The notes beneath the pieces were generated by a model that saw only the letters and a list, made by a program, of their open reading frames with translations, was not told the origin of the DNA and ran no database searches. Positions 19,006 through 26,187 of a DNA stretch of 64,000 bases are shown here, in pieces. Origin of the DNA: Candidatus Zixiibacteriota bacterium. GTDB lineage: Bacteria > Zixibacteria > MSB-5A5 > WJJR01 > JAJRUJ01. The position numbers were made by a program, and so were the translations under genes. The stretch's first letter is position 1. Each line of letters begins with the position of its first letter. The DNA lies in assembly GCA_020051695.1 (NCBI GenBank), contig JAGVQM010000021.1, positions 248,001 through 312,000 of the forward strand. The letters are read 5' to 3'.

Positions 19006-19572
19006 TCACTTGGCCGCGGCTATCGTCACCGGGACCGGGTTGGTTATGATATCCAGCACCGGAGAGGTTTTCTTGACATGCGCCCAAAGTGCGGCAACTT
19101 TCTCCGGCGGGGCATCGCAGTCGGCGCGGTATACCAGGCGAATCCCTTCGTAACCCGGCCGGACATCGTCGGAGAGTCCAAGAAAACCATGAAGATCGAC
19201 GTCACCCTCAAGATCAAACTCGAGACTCTTCACCGTAATCCCCCGGGCCGCCGCATTGTAAACAAAGCCCACAGTCAGACACGAGGCCAGGGCCTGCAAT
19301 ACCGATTCTACTGCGTTAGGACCGGCATCATTGCCAAGCAGCACTGCCGGCTCATCACCTTCCAGCACAAAAGCCCTGGTCCGGGAGGTATCTTCCTGCC
19401 CGGCGCCATAAAAACCCTTGACCGTCGTGCGGGAGTGCCCGCCATTCAGCCATTTCGTGGACGCCCGGAATTGAAAACGCGCCAAACCGGGATTATCCTT
19501 AATGGCATTTACAGTCTGGACCAATTGGTCAACATTGACGCCGTTTGGTTGAGTCTTGACTTGCGTGGACAT
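19006..19572 (-). CDS. OsmC family protein, one-cysteine variant
   Basis: An OsmC/Ohr-fold protein of 188 residues. The first conserved Cys is Cys98 (ALASCLTVGFVYNAAARGI). At the second site, where peroxidases of the family have a Cys, this protein has KTSPVLDIITNPVPV with Ser instead. Loss of that partner Cys argues against a thiol peroxidase with an intramolecular disulphide; similar one-Cys OsmC proteins are common and uncharacterised. GGAGAATC precedes the ATG at 19572. It is followed by the cupin gene after 28 bases. Confidence 0.88.
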   Translation of the reverse strand: MSTQVKTQPNGVNVDQLVQTVNAIKDNPGLARFQFRASTKWLNGGHSRTTVKGFYGAGQEDTSRTRAFVLEGDEPAVLLGNDAGPNAVESVLQALASCLTVGFVYNAAARGITVKSLEFDLEGDVDLHGFLGLSDDVRPGYEGIRLVYRADCDAPPEKVAALWAHVKKTSPVLDIITNPVPVTIAAAK

Positions 19573-19823
19573 TGGAGATTCTCCTTTGTATCACTTAGAT
19601 GACGGGAAGGCTAGTGCCGAACTGGATATCTGCCTCCACAATTTGTGTCTCCCCGGAATTTTCGGGCCGTGGCCAAGCCGGGTCCCGAATTACTGTCGGA
19701 GATAATACGTATTGAATTGGGATCAAATTAGTCTAATTTGATTTTTGCCGCAGTAGTTTGGAGCATGGCAACAATAATTGAGGCTAACGACCCGCCGGCC
19801 GCATCGGTAAAACGGTGTATATT

Positions 19824-20270
19824 TCAGCCGTGACGTTGTTCCAGTTGCTCGACCGCACTGGAGAAATGCATCTGCACGATCACCCAGCGGCCGGCGCGCT
19901 TTTCCAGCACACCGGTCCAGCGGACATCCTCCCAGTTGGCCGGCCGGCCCTGCCATTCATTATAATCATCAAGTCGACAGTGGTACCAGGCGACATCCCC
20001 TGACCGTGACAAGTGTACGTGCAATTCCCGGATCTCGAAACCGACGGCTTTGAACTCATCGTCCATAAAGAAACTCTCGGTCAACTCGACGAACGCCTTG
20101 TGTCCGTGGACTGTCCCGCTGTCGCGCGGTACAAAATAGAACAGGTCCTCATCCTCGGCAAAACAGCGGTACAACAAGTTTTTGTCTTTGTCGGCCGCCC
20201 ACGCAATGCCGGCGGTAATGACTTCCCTGATCTTTCCGATCTCCGTGTCATGGTCTACATTTTCACTCAT
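19824..20270 (-). CDS. NTF2-like (SnoaL-type) protein
   Basis: A 148-residue cone-shaped alpha/beta protein of the NTF2-like superfamily: an N-terminal helical part (IREVITAGIAWAADKDKNLLYRC), then GTVHGHKAFVELTESFF, and C-terminal strands ending GRWVIVQMHFS. Such domains bind small hydrophobic ligands or catalyse isomerisation/hydrolysis, or serve only as scaffolds. GGAGGGAA lies just upstream of the ATG at 20270. It stands alone between the OsmC gene and the PEP-CTERM gene. Confidence 0.8.
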   Translation of the reverse strand: MSENVDHDTEIGKIREVITAGIAWAADKDKNLLYRCFAEDEDLFYFVPRDSGTVHGHKAFVELTESFFMDDEFKAVGFEIRELHVHLSRSGDVAWYHCRLDDYNEWQGRPANWEDVRWTGVLEKRAGRWVIVQMHFSSAVEQLEQRHG

Positions 20271-20385
20271 GGGCTATTCCCTCCTCTGCACTCGTTCCGG
20301 GCCGCCACACAGGTAATACAGCGAACCGGGCACAGGGGTTACACTTTTTTGTGGCTGGTTCCCCCAAAGTCGGACAAGGCGCCAT

Positions 20386-20415
20386 AAAAAAAATCCCGCC
20401 GTCGGGCGGGATTTT
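20386..20415 (-). terminator. terminator of the PEP-CTERM gene
   Basis: AATCCCGCC (20392-20400) pairs with GGCGGGATT (20405-20413), with a run of A on the low side that becomes the T tract on the minus strand. It begins 26 bases after the stop at 20441. Confidence 0.88.
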
Positions 20416-20440
20416 CGGGATATCGATCGCGTGATGTAGG

Positions 20441-21130
20441 TTATTTCCTGCGGCGGCGAACAACCATCCCGCCGACCAGGCCGCTGCCTAACAACAGCAG
20501 TGTCGCGGGTTCGGGAATGGCGTCATGGGACACCCCGACGATCATATCGTTATGGTCCCAGTTGGATGAGGTGTGATCGTCATCAATGAAGATCAGGTAA
20601 TCGAAATTGCCGATGCCGTAATAATCCTCATTTTGGTTGTTGAAAAAATACGACGCCGTACCGTGGGCCGCAACATCATACACCATAAACCACTGGTGCT
20701 CGTTGGCCGCCGAACCTTCGGTCAGGGAACGCTGGGAAACCAGGTACGAATCGCCATAACTGATTGTGCCGTCGAAGTCAGTATCGTTATGCAAATACAG
20801 GGTCAAATCATCGCCGCCGGGATTGACCACATGATAGTCCCGGTGAGTCCCCGGCCCGTCCGGACCGTTAAACAACTCCAGCCCGTGCGTGCGCGGGTCG
20901 GTGCCTTTCGCGGTCACTCCGAAACGGTTGATCGGGTTCCAGGGATTGGAATACTCGGCCAGTAGCGAGAATGTGTACAGCGAGCTTTGATCCAGCCGGA
21001 GATACACATCCTGCAGGGCACCGGCCTCCGGGGTTATCGCCACGCCATCGACATACAACACCGGCACAGCCGCTGCGTTCAACGCCAGTCCCAACACGAA
21101 TAACGATGCAAAAACCAGAACACGTTTCAT
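20441..21130 (-). CDS. PEP-CTERM sorting-domain protein
   Basis: An exported 229-residue protein with a signal peptide (MKRVLVFASLFVLGLALNAAA) and, at the very end, the PEP-CTERM tripartite tail: PEPATLLLLGSGLVGG, a hydrophobic helix, and RRRRK. In bacteria with exosortase (EpsH/XrtA), such tails are cut and the protein is delivered to the surface or the exopolysaccharide matrix. The middle part is beta-rich with Asp-rich turns (DTDFDGTISYGD, IFIDDDHTSSNWDHND) that may bind calcium. The start at ATG 21130 follows GGAGGT. No exosortase gene is in the window. Confidence 0.88.
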   Translation of the reverse strand: MKRVLVFASLFVLGLALNAAAVPVLYVDGVAITPEAGALQDVYLRLDQSSLYTFSLLAEYSNPWNPINRFGVTAKGTDPRTHGLELFNGPDGPGTHRDYHVVNPGGDDLTLYLHNDTDFDGTISYGDSYLVSQRSLTEGSAANEHQWFMVYDVAAHGTASYFFNNQNEDYYGIGNFDYLIFIDDDHTSSNWDHNDMIVGVSHDAIPEPATLLLLGSGLVGGMVVRRRRK

Positions 21131-21754
21131 GCCATACCTCCGGCTGATGGGCCATTTGCACTTTCTCAGTGACCCACAACGCAAATTGTATGCCCGGGAA
21201 CCAAAGGTGCCCGCGGACACGGTTTGTCACGTATGTAATTGCGGCATGGTAAATTGCGTCGCAACGCGCAATTATATCCACACTTGCTTCGTGCAGGAGT
21301 TTGCAGGTTGTATTCCATCGTCTGCAGGGTTACCGCTGTCGTGATAACTCTCGATTCACCCTGCACTGAAAAATCGAATCACTTGCCCCGGAACGCGCGA
21401 GCAACCGGCAGTCCGCCCGACGGCCCGCCCCTCACCCAAAGGGTCTAATTCCCTTTTCCATCGTTTGAGCGAGCATTTTTCAAACTGCGCCTGCGTAATT
21501 TTGTTTAGGCAGGACACGGCCGGGGAATCAGGCGGATGTCCTGCCTATGGGCGCATCATGCACTTCGAGATGGCAGCCGTGCTATTTAAGTTCCCTCGCA
21601 ATTGAAAAGCGCCGGATGCAGCAGTAATGTGGGGTCGGGAACCCGGGTATTTGCATAGTGCGCAATTTTGCCCTGGTCGCCGAAAGTGGAGGTGGGCAAG
21701 GAACGCAACAGACTTTTCTTTGACCAAATGCAGACGGATCTTCCTTCCATGGTC
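21131..21754. other. non-coding stretch upstream of the PEP-CTERM gene
   Basis: No gene supported. It carries a perfect hairpin AATTGCG/CGCAATT near 21251-21272. At about 21690, CAAGGAACGCAACAGAC may be a third, very degraded relative of the cold-shock start region described at 21755-21990. A minus-strand open frame over 21586-22008 reads repeats and is rejected as a gene. Confidence 0.5.
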
Positions 21755-21871
21755 GGAGAAAGGCCCAATCTGTTGCACGGGCCGGCACGGCCGGCGGAGT
21801 GGGGACGCAATTTCGTCTCCGGAAGAAAAAGGATGGGGGTCATGAAGGAAGGTACAGTCAAATTGTTCGGC
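21755..21871 (+). repeat. degenerate copy of the cold-shock leader and start (copy B)
   Basis: Same order of elements as the functional leader at 17198-17276. GAGAAAGG is followed by a GGCCGGCACGGCCGG hairpin and a stem GGGGACG/CGTCTCC (21801-21807 with 21814-21820, loop CAATTT). After a purine-rich GGAAGAAAAAGGATG comes ATG AAG GAA GGT ACA GTC AAA TTG TTC (M-K-E-G-T-V-K-L-F, versus M-T-E-G-T-V-K-W-F in the intact protein). The coding part then stops and runs straight into copy C. Confidence 0.6.
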
Positions 21872-21990
21872 GAGAAAACCGACTGGTTTCGCCGGCCTCC
21901 CTGGCCGACCGACTGGCGGAACCGTTTGGCCCGAGGACGAAGAAGGATGTGTATCACCAAGGAAGGCACTGTCAGATTATTCAGCGATTC
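21872..21990 (+). repeat. degenerate copy of the cold-shock leader and start (copy C)
   Basis: GAGAAAACCGACTGGTTTCG then CCGGCC...GGCC closely match the intact leader's GAAAAGATCGACTTGTTTCA then CCGGCC...GGCC. The second stem has decayed and the start codon has become ACC, followed by AAGGAAGGCACTGTCAGATT (K-E-G-T-V-R). Together with copy B it forms a tandem array of about 117-base units. Confidence 0.6.
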
Positions 21991-22190
21991 CGGGACTCCC
22001 CATGTCATCTCGCAGGAAAGACAGCACGAATCGTCCGAGCGTGGTCGCGGAGGCGAGTCGTAGTCGCAATACGTGCGCCGGGGCCGGAGGGCTTGAAATG
22101 CCGGGCCGGGGTCATTCAGGTGTGTTGAGAAGTCTTATGCCAAGCGGTTTTTCGTCGCGACTTTTTCGATTTTCAAGCGATTAATGAACG

Positions 22191-23765
22191 CTACCACCAC
22201 ACCTGCTTGCCGTTGGTGATCGTGAAGATGCGTTCTTCTTTGTCTGATCCCGTGGCGACCAGCCAATACAGGCCGCTGGCGGGGACGGATTCGAAGACCA
22301 ATGGCGTCTTTCCGGCGACCGCCCGGCCGAGCGAAACCCAATCATTATCACCCATATAGAACAACTCATATTCCTGCCCGTCAGTAAGGAATGTCCGGGC
22401 GATACCGTCGGTCGAGGCCTCCTGTTTGCGGGCGGTAGTCGAGGTCAATTCGACCGGGATGTTTGCGGCGCTGTCCGGCACAAGATGCCGGACTGGGCAA
22501 TCCTGCTGCAGGATAAATGGCGTTCCCCACGGCACGGTCTTCTCGTTAAGGTACAATGCCGGGAGGTAGGCGATGTCGGTTCCCATGTCGGTGAACGTCG
22601 CAGCGCCATTGATAATTCGCCCCCAGTGGATCGCCTGCCATTCACCGGAGTTGAATACACACAAATAGGCGATATCAACCGAATCGGGGACCTCCCGCCC
22701 AAATGTGATGGTCGGAGTGCAGACCGCCACATAATCGGCGGTGACGTCGAGATAACTTTTCCCCGCCAGCCAGCCGGGGACTTTTTCCTGTTTCCGGTCC
22801 TGAAAGATGAGATTGTCCTTTTGGTTGTTGAACATCTTGCGGTACACTTTGGCCAGTTTGTTGGCCAGGACATACGTGCCGGGATTACATTCAGCACCCA
22901 TGAACGGGGTCACCTGTCCATTGGGCAGGACAATCGCATTCCAGGCATGATTGTTCCCGGAGTTGGCCCAATGGGGTGTGTAATCGCTGGTCACGGCCAA
23001 TCCTATTGCGCGCATCGCGTAAATCGTGGCGTTGGTCATGTCCTCACAGCGGCCTTTCCCGATGGCCAGCATCTCGGAAATCCCCAGATCGGTTGGGTGA
23101 TAGTAAAAACGGGGATCGAAACCAAACCAGGACATGACATCATCATTGATGATTTGTGCGGCCTCAATCGGGTCGGCGGGATTGGTCATTGCGGTATCAA
23201 TCCCCTGATACTTTTCCCAGAATATTTCCCGCCACGATTCCAGTGGTTCATTGCTCCCCCGATAGGGCAGGATATAGCGGCAAAAATCCTCGAACGTAAA
23301 ACCCTGCGCCCAGGGTTTTTCCCGCCAGGCGCGGAAGGCATAATTAATCTGGGTGATCAAAAACTCCGCCGTGATCGTTTCGAGATCGTTGATTTTTGCG
23401 CCTTTGACGAAGTCCAGCGTGCCGTGTCGTTGTTCGAGGGTGTCAAACGCGGCAGTAAGCACGGTGTAATCCGGATAATCCAGAACATTGTGGGGAATCT
23501 CACTACCGGCCGTATCCACCAGCCGGTACGTTGCATAGCAATGCCCCTCCATGTTGCCAATTAAATAGTACGCCGCCTGCAGTTTCAGGGTATCGTCATC
23601 GGCGGCAAAATTGGCGAGTACGCGTTCGAGCTCCGCGCGGTTTTCCCCGGCGTTATCCAGCGCGGCAGTTACCTCGGGAGGGTAGGGGCCGGCCGCGCAT
23701 GAAGCGAGCAGAAACACAGCCACGATTAACAACGAAGAGTGATTGAAGGGATTATTGCTGAACAT
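22191..23765 (-). CDS. transglutaminase-like lipoprotein
   Basis: A 524-residue lipoprotein. The lipobox LLASC gives a lipidated Cys23. The middle part is a transglutaminase/cysteine-protease-like core: Cys240 in GKGRCEDMTNATIYAMRA and His273 in NNHAWNAIVLPNGQVTPF fit the first two members of a Cys-His-Asp triad. The C-terminal 150 residues look like a beta-sandwich. Bacterial relatives in Bacteroidetes and their kin are surface proteins thought to act on peptides or glycans. Two ATGs follow each other (23768 and 23765) behind GGGAGGCC; the second has better spacing. It ends just short of the cold-shock-leader array. Confidence 0.85.
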   Translation of the reverse strand: MFSNNPFNHSSLLIVAVFLLASCAAGPYPPEVTAALDNAGENRAELERVLANFAADDDTLKLQAAYYLIGNMEGHCYATYRLVDTAGSEIPHNVLDYPDYTVLTAAFDTLEQRHGTLDFVKGAKINDLETITAEFLITQINYAFRAWREKPWAQGFTFEDFCRYILPYRGSNEPLESWREIFWEKYQGIDTAMTNPADPIEAAQIINDDVMSWFGFDPRFYYHPTDLGISEMLAIGKGRCEDMTNATIYAMRAIGLAVTSDYTPHWANSGNNHAWNAIVLPNGQVTPFMGAECNPGTYVLANKLAKVYRKMFNNQKDNLIFQDRKQEKVPGWLAGKSYLDVTADYVAVCTPTITFGREVPDSVDIAYLCVFNSGEWQAIHWGRIINGAATFTDMGTDIAYLPALYLNEKTVPWGTPFILQQDCPVRHLVPDSAANIPVELTSTTARKQEASTDGIARTFLTDGQEYELFYMGDNDWVSLGRAVAGKTPLVFESVPASGLYWLVATGSDKEERIFTITNGKQVWW

Positions 23766-23856
23766 CATGGCCTCCCAAGACACCTTTGAACAAAAAGAAC
23801 ATCGCACACGTACCGATGACTGTCTGCCGAAAGTACAATGACCGTCAATAATTGTA

Positions 23857-24789
23857 TCACATCTCTGCCCTCCGTGCGGCGTCGATCGAATAGATCGCCA
23901 GCGCCACCCAGATACAACAAAACGTAAACGCCGAAGACCAGGAGAGGGGTTCCCCATAGACGAATACCGCCAGGGCAAAGTGCAGACTCGGCGAAATATA
24001 TTGTAGAAATCCGATGGTCGACAAGCGCAGCCGCCGCGCCGCCTTGGTAAACCATACGAGGGGAAATACAGTCACCGCTCCGGCCAGCAGCAATAAACCG
24101 TCGAACGGCCGCGAGATAGCTCCCAGTGATCCGGCGCCGGTGTATCCCAGCCAGATCAAATACGCGGCGGCGAGGGGGAATAACATCGACGTCTCCACTG
24201 CCAATCCCACGACAGCATCCACCTTGACGATTTTGCGCAACAAGCCGTACATCCCGAACGAACAGGCAAGGATCAGCGCGACATAGGGAACCCCCGCTCC
24301 CCGGATCACCTCGAAACCGACCGCCACCACGGCCAGGGCTACGCTGATTTTGCCCCAGCGGCTCAGCCGTTCACCGAGAAATACCATGCCCAGCAGGATG
24401 CTGACCAGCGGGTTGATATAATATCCCAGACTGGCCTGCAGCAGCAGGTTGTTGGTCACCGCCCAGATAAAAAGGAACCAGTTGGTACTGACCAATATGG
24501 TCGTCGCCGCAAGAAAAAGTAACGTCTGCCGCGAATGCAGGGAACTTATCGCCGGGCGCCAGCGCCGCGTGAAAGACAAAAAGACCGCCAGCAGGACCAC
24601 CGACCAGACGATGCGGTGGGCCAGGACTTCCAGTGGGGGGACGGTCGAGACGGCTTTGAAATAAATCGGCGCCAAGCCCCAAAATACGTACGCTGCGAGG
24701 CCGTAGGCCACGCCGGCACGGGCGGCATTACCCGGTGAATCTGCGTCCGCTGTTTGCGGTTCCGGGGGAAGTTTATGCGCGGGCGGCAT
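23857..24789 (-). CDS. rarD: EamA-family transporter RarD
   Basis: A 310-residue inner-membrane protein with ten predicted helices, belonging to the drug/metabolite transporter superfamily. RarD-specific wording is clear: YVFWGLAPIYFKAV near the N-terminus, LVSTNWFLFIWAV, LLQASLGYYINPLVSILLG and GFLQYISPSLHFALAVFVYGE. RarD gives chloramphenicol sensitivity effects in Pseudomonas; its natural substrate is unknown. The start at ATG 24789 (MPPAHKLPPEP) is tentative. The gene follows the dispersed repeat at 24977-25093 and ends 92 bases before the transglutaminase gene. Confidence 0.92.
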   Translation of the reverse strand: MPPAHKLPPEPQTADADSPGNAARAGVAYGLAAYVFWGLAPIYFKAVSTVPPLEVLAHRIVWSVVLLAVFLSFTRRWRPAISSLHSRQTLLFLAATTILVSTNWFLFIWAVTNNLLLQASLGYYINPLVSILLGMVFLGERLSRWGKISVALAVVAVGFEVIRGAGVPYVALILACSFGMYGLLRKIVKVDAVVGLAVETSMLFPLAAAYLIWLGYTGAGSLGAISRPFDGLLLLAGAVTVFPLVWFTKAARRLRLSTIGFLQYISPSLHFALAVFVYGEPLSWSSAFTFCCIWVALAIYSIDAARRAEM

Positions 24790-24976
24790 TGGTGTCTCTG
24801 AGCATGGTTTATCTGACGGGGAAAGATGCCGATCGCCGGCGTGTTTGCCAACGGCTAATACGTCGTGCCTGTCAAAAGATACGTCGATTTCACCGTCCCG
24901 GCGATGTCCAAGTTTGCCTGGTGAACTCCCGACAAGGTACTCCGCTGCTTGGGGGTTGTTAAAAATATCCAAAAAA

Positions 24977-25093
24977 CGTCATTGCGAGTCCCGCTTTTAA
25001 GCGGGACGAAGCAATCTCACACGTCGAGATATCTCTGAGCAACAATAAGATCGCCGCATCGTCCCGCCTGATGGCGGGACTCCTCGCGATGAC
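24977..25093. repeat. intergenic inverted-repeat element, GTCATTGCGAG family
   Basis: Left arm GTCATTGCGAGTCCCGC and right arm GCGGGACTCCTCGCGATGAC are imperfect inverted copies, with GAAGCAATCTCACA inside. Elements with the wording GTCATTGCGAG...GAAGCAATCTC are known as dispersed intergenic repeats in many unrelated bacteria. This one sits upstream of rarD. It has no coding capacity. Confidence 0.8.
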
Positions 25094-25185
25094 ATTATAT
25101 GTCACATGGTGAGGTTTTTCAATAAACTGCTTGCAGTGGGTCTGTAATTGGTGAATTGTACTGACCTACCACGGGGGCGGGCCAC

Positions 25186-25216
25186 AAAAAAAACCGGAGC
25201 ACGCATTGCGCTCCGG
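25186..25216 (-). terminator. terminator of the cupredoxin gene
   Basis: CCGGAGC (25194-25200) pairs with GCTCCGG (25210-25216); on the minus strand a run of eight T follows (A run at 25186-25193). It lies about 30 bases past the stop at 25248. Confidence 0.85.
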
Positions 25217-25247
25217 GTCGCGATGGGGACATCACCGCAGTTGACTG

Positions 25248-25904
25248 TTATTTCATGAACACCATTTTTCGCGTACTGACAAATTCCCGTGTGGTGAGGC
25301 GATAGAAATACACGCCGGCGCCGACTTCCGCGCCCGAGGCATCACGGCCGTCCCAGAAGGCCGTATGTTCCCCCGATTCAAGGTCCCGGTCGACCAGCGT
25401 GGTCACTTCCCCGCCCATGATGTTGTAGACCTTGAGCTGGACCGCTGCAGCCACCGGCAGGTTGAAACTGATCCGCGTGACCGGGTTGAACGGATTGGGG
25501 TAATTCTGCGCCAGGGAGAACCGGCCGGGCATCGTGCCGGTTTCCTCAATAATATCCGTGGACAACTGGACAATGATCGTGCCTTTCATATCGCCGAATT
25601 CATGCGGCCGGCAGAAGAAGGGAAAGGTCCCGGGGTCGTTGAACTGCCGCTCGAAAACCTGGTTCCCCGAAGACATTATCTCATCCCAAAGCGTCCCCGC
25701 CGCGGCATCAGACGACCCCAGGCCGTTGGTGGTGGTATGGACGCCCGAGACCCACTGCCAGCGGACGATATCGCCGGTGTTGATGGTCAAATCGCGCGGG
25801 CTGAATTGAAAATTCATCACTTGCACAACATGTGTCTCGGCGGCAACACCTGCGGCCAAAGCCAGCACGACCGCCATTGCCAGAATAGTTATCCGTGTTT
25901 TCAT
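25248..25904 (-). CDS. secreted cupredoxin with type IX secretion-like C-terminal tail
   Basis: A 218-residue exported protein. After a signal peptide (MKTRITILAMAVVLALAAG) comes a plastocyanin-like domain whose type 1 copper ligands are all visible: His56, Cys98, His101 and Met106 (in GVHTTT and FFCRPHEFGDM). Residues about 128-218 form the FlgD-like/type IX sorting tail: AQNYPNPFNPVTRISFNLP, then VYNIMGGEVTTLVD and GVYFYRLTTREFVSTRKM. A mobile copper electron carrier attached to a sorting tail would sit at the cell surface or outside the cell. ATG 25904 follows GAGGGTG; a GTG two codons earlier is possible. It is monocistronic, with its own terminator. Confidence 0.9.
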   Translation of the reverse strand: MKTRITILAMAVVLALAAGVAAETHVVQVMNFQFSPRDLTINTGDIVRWQWVSGVHTTTNGLGSSDAAAGTLWDEIMSSGNQVFERQFNDPGTFPFFCRPHEFGDMKGTIIVQLSTDIIEETGTMPGRFSLAQNYPNPFNPVTRISFNLPVAAAVQLKVYNIMGGEVTTLVDRDLESGEHTAFWDGRDASGAEVGAGVYFYRLTTREFVSTRKMVFMK

Positions 25905-26187
25905 CTGCACCCTCGGCGTTTCCCTTTTATCACTTACTTGTAATACGACATCGCGATATAATTAGGTTTGATTAATTATGATTGATTTAGTAATATTTGC
26001 CGCCATCACATAAGTCGTTGTGACAACACGTGTTGTCGAATTGTCGATCTGTCCATTATGACGCCGAGGGACTTGACCGCATGCGAACGTCAAGGAATGG
26101 CCGGGGATTTGGCCCCGGATCGGCCAACCGGCCGGCGGTGCGTATCTCCAACAGCGGCGGTTATAGAAATCCGGAGCAAAGTGACGC
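25905..26187. other. non-coding gap upstream of the cupredoxin gene
   Basis: AT-rich near 25930-26010 (GATTTAGTAATATTTGC), where the minus-strand promoter of the cupredoxin gene presumably lies. A short palindrome, CAACACGTGTTG, is at 26022-26033. No gene is supported. Confidence 0.4.

Noticed and set aside
21586-22008. 140-codon minus-strand open frame antisense to the cold-shock leader copies
   Set aside because: Its internal repetition (NNLTVPS twice) comes from the tandem DNA units read backwards; no ribosome site.
22485-23564. 359-codon plus-strand open frame antisense to the transglutaminase-like gene
   Set aside because: The minus-strand product has a lipobox, catalytic motifs and a ribosome site; the antisense frame has none.
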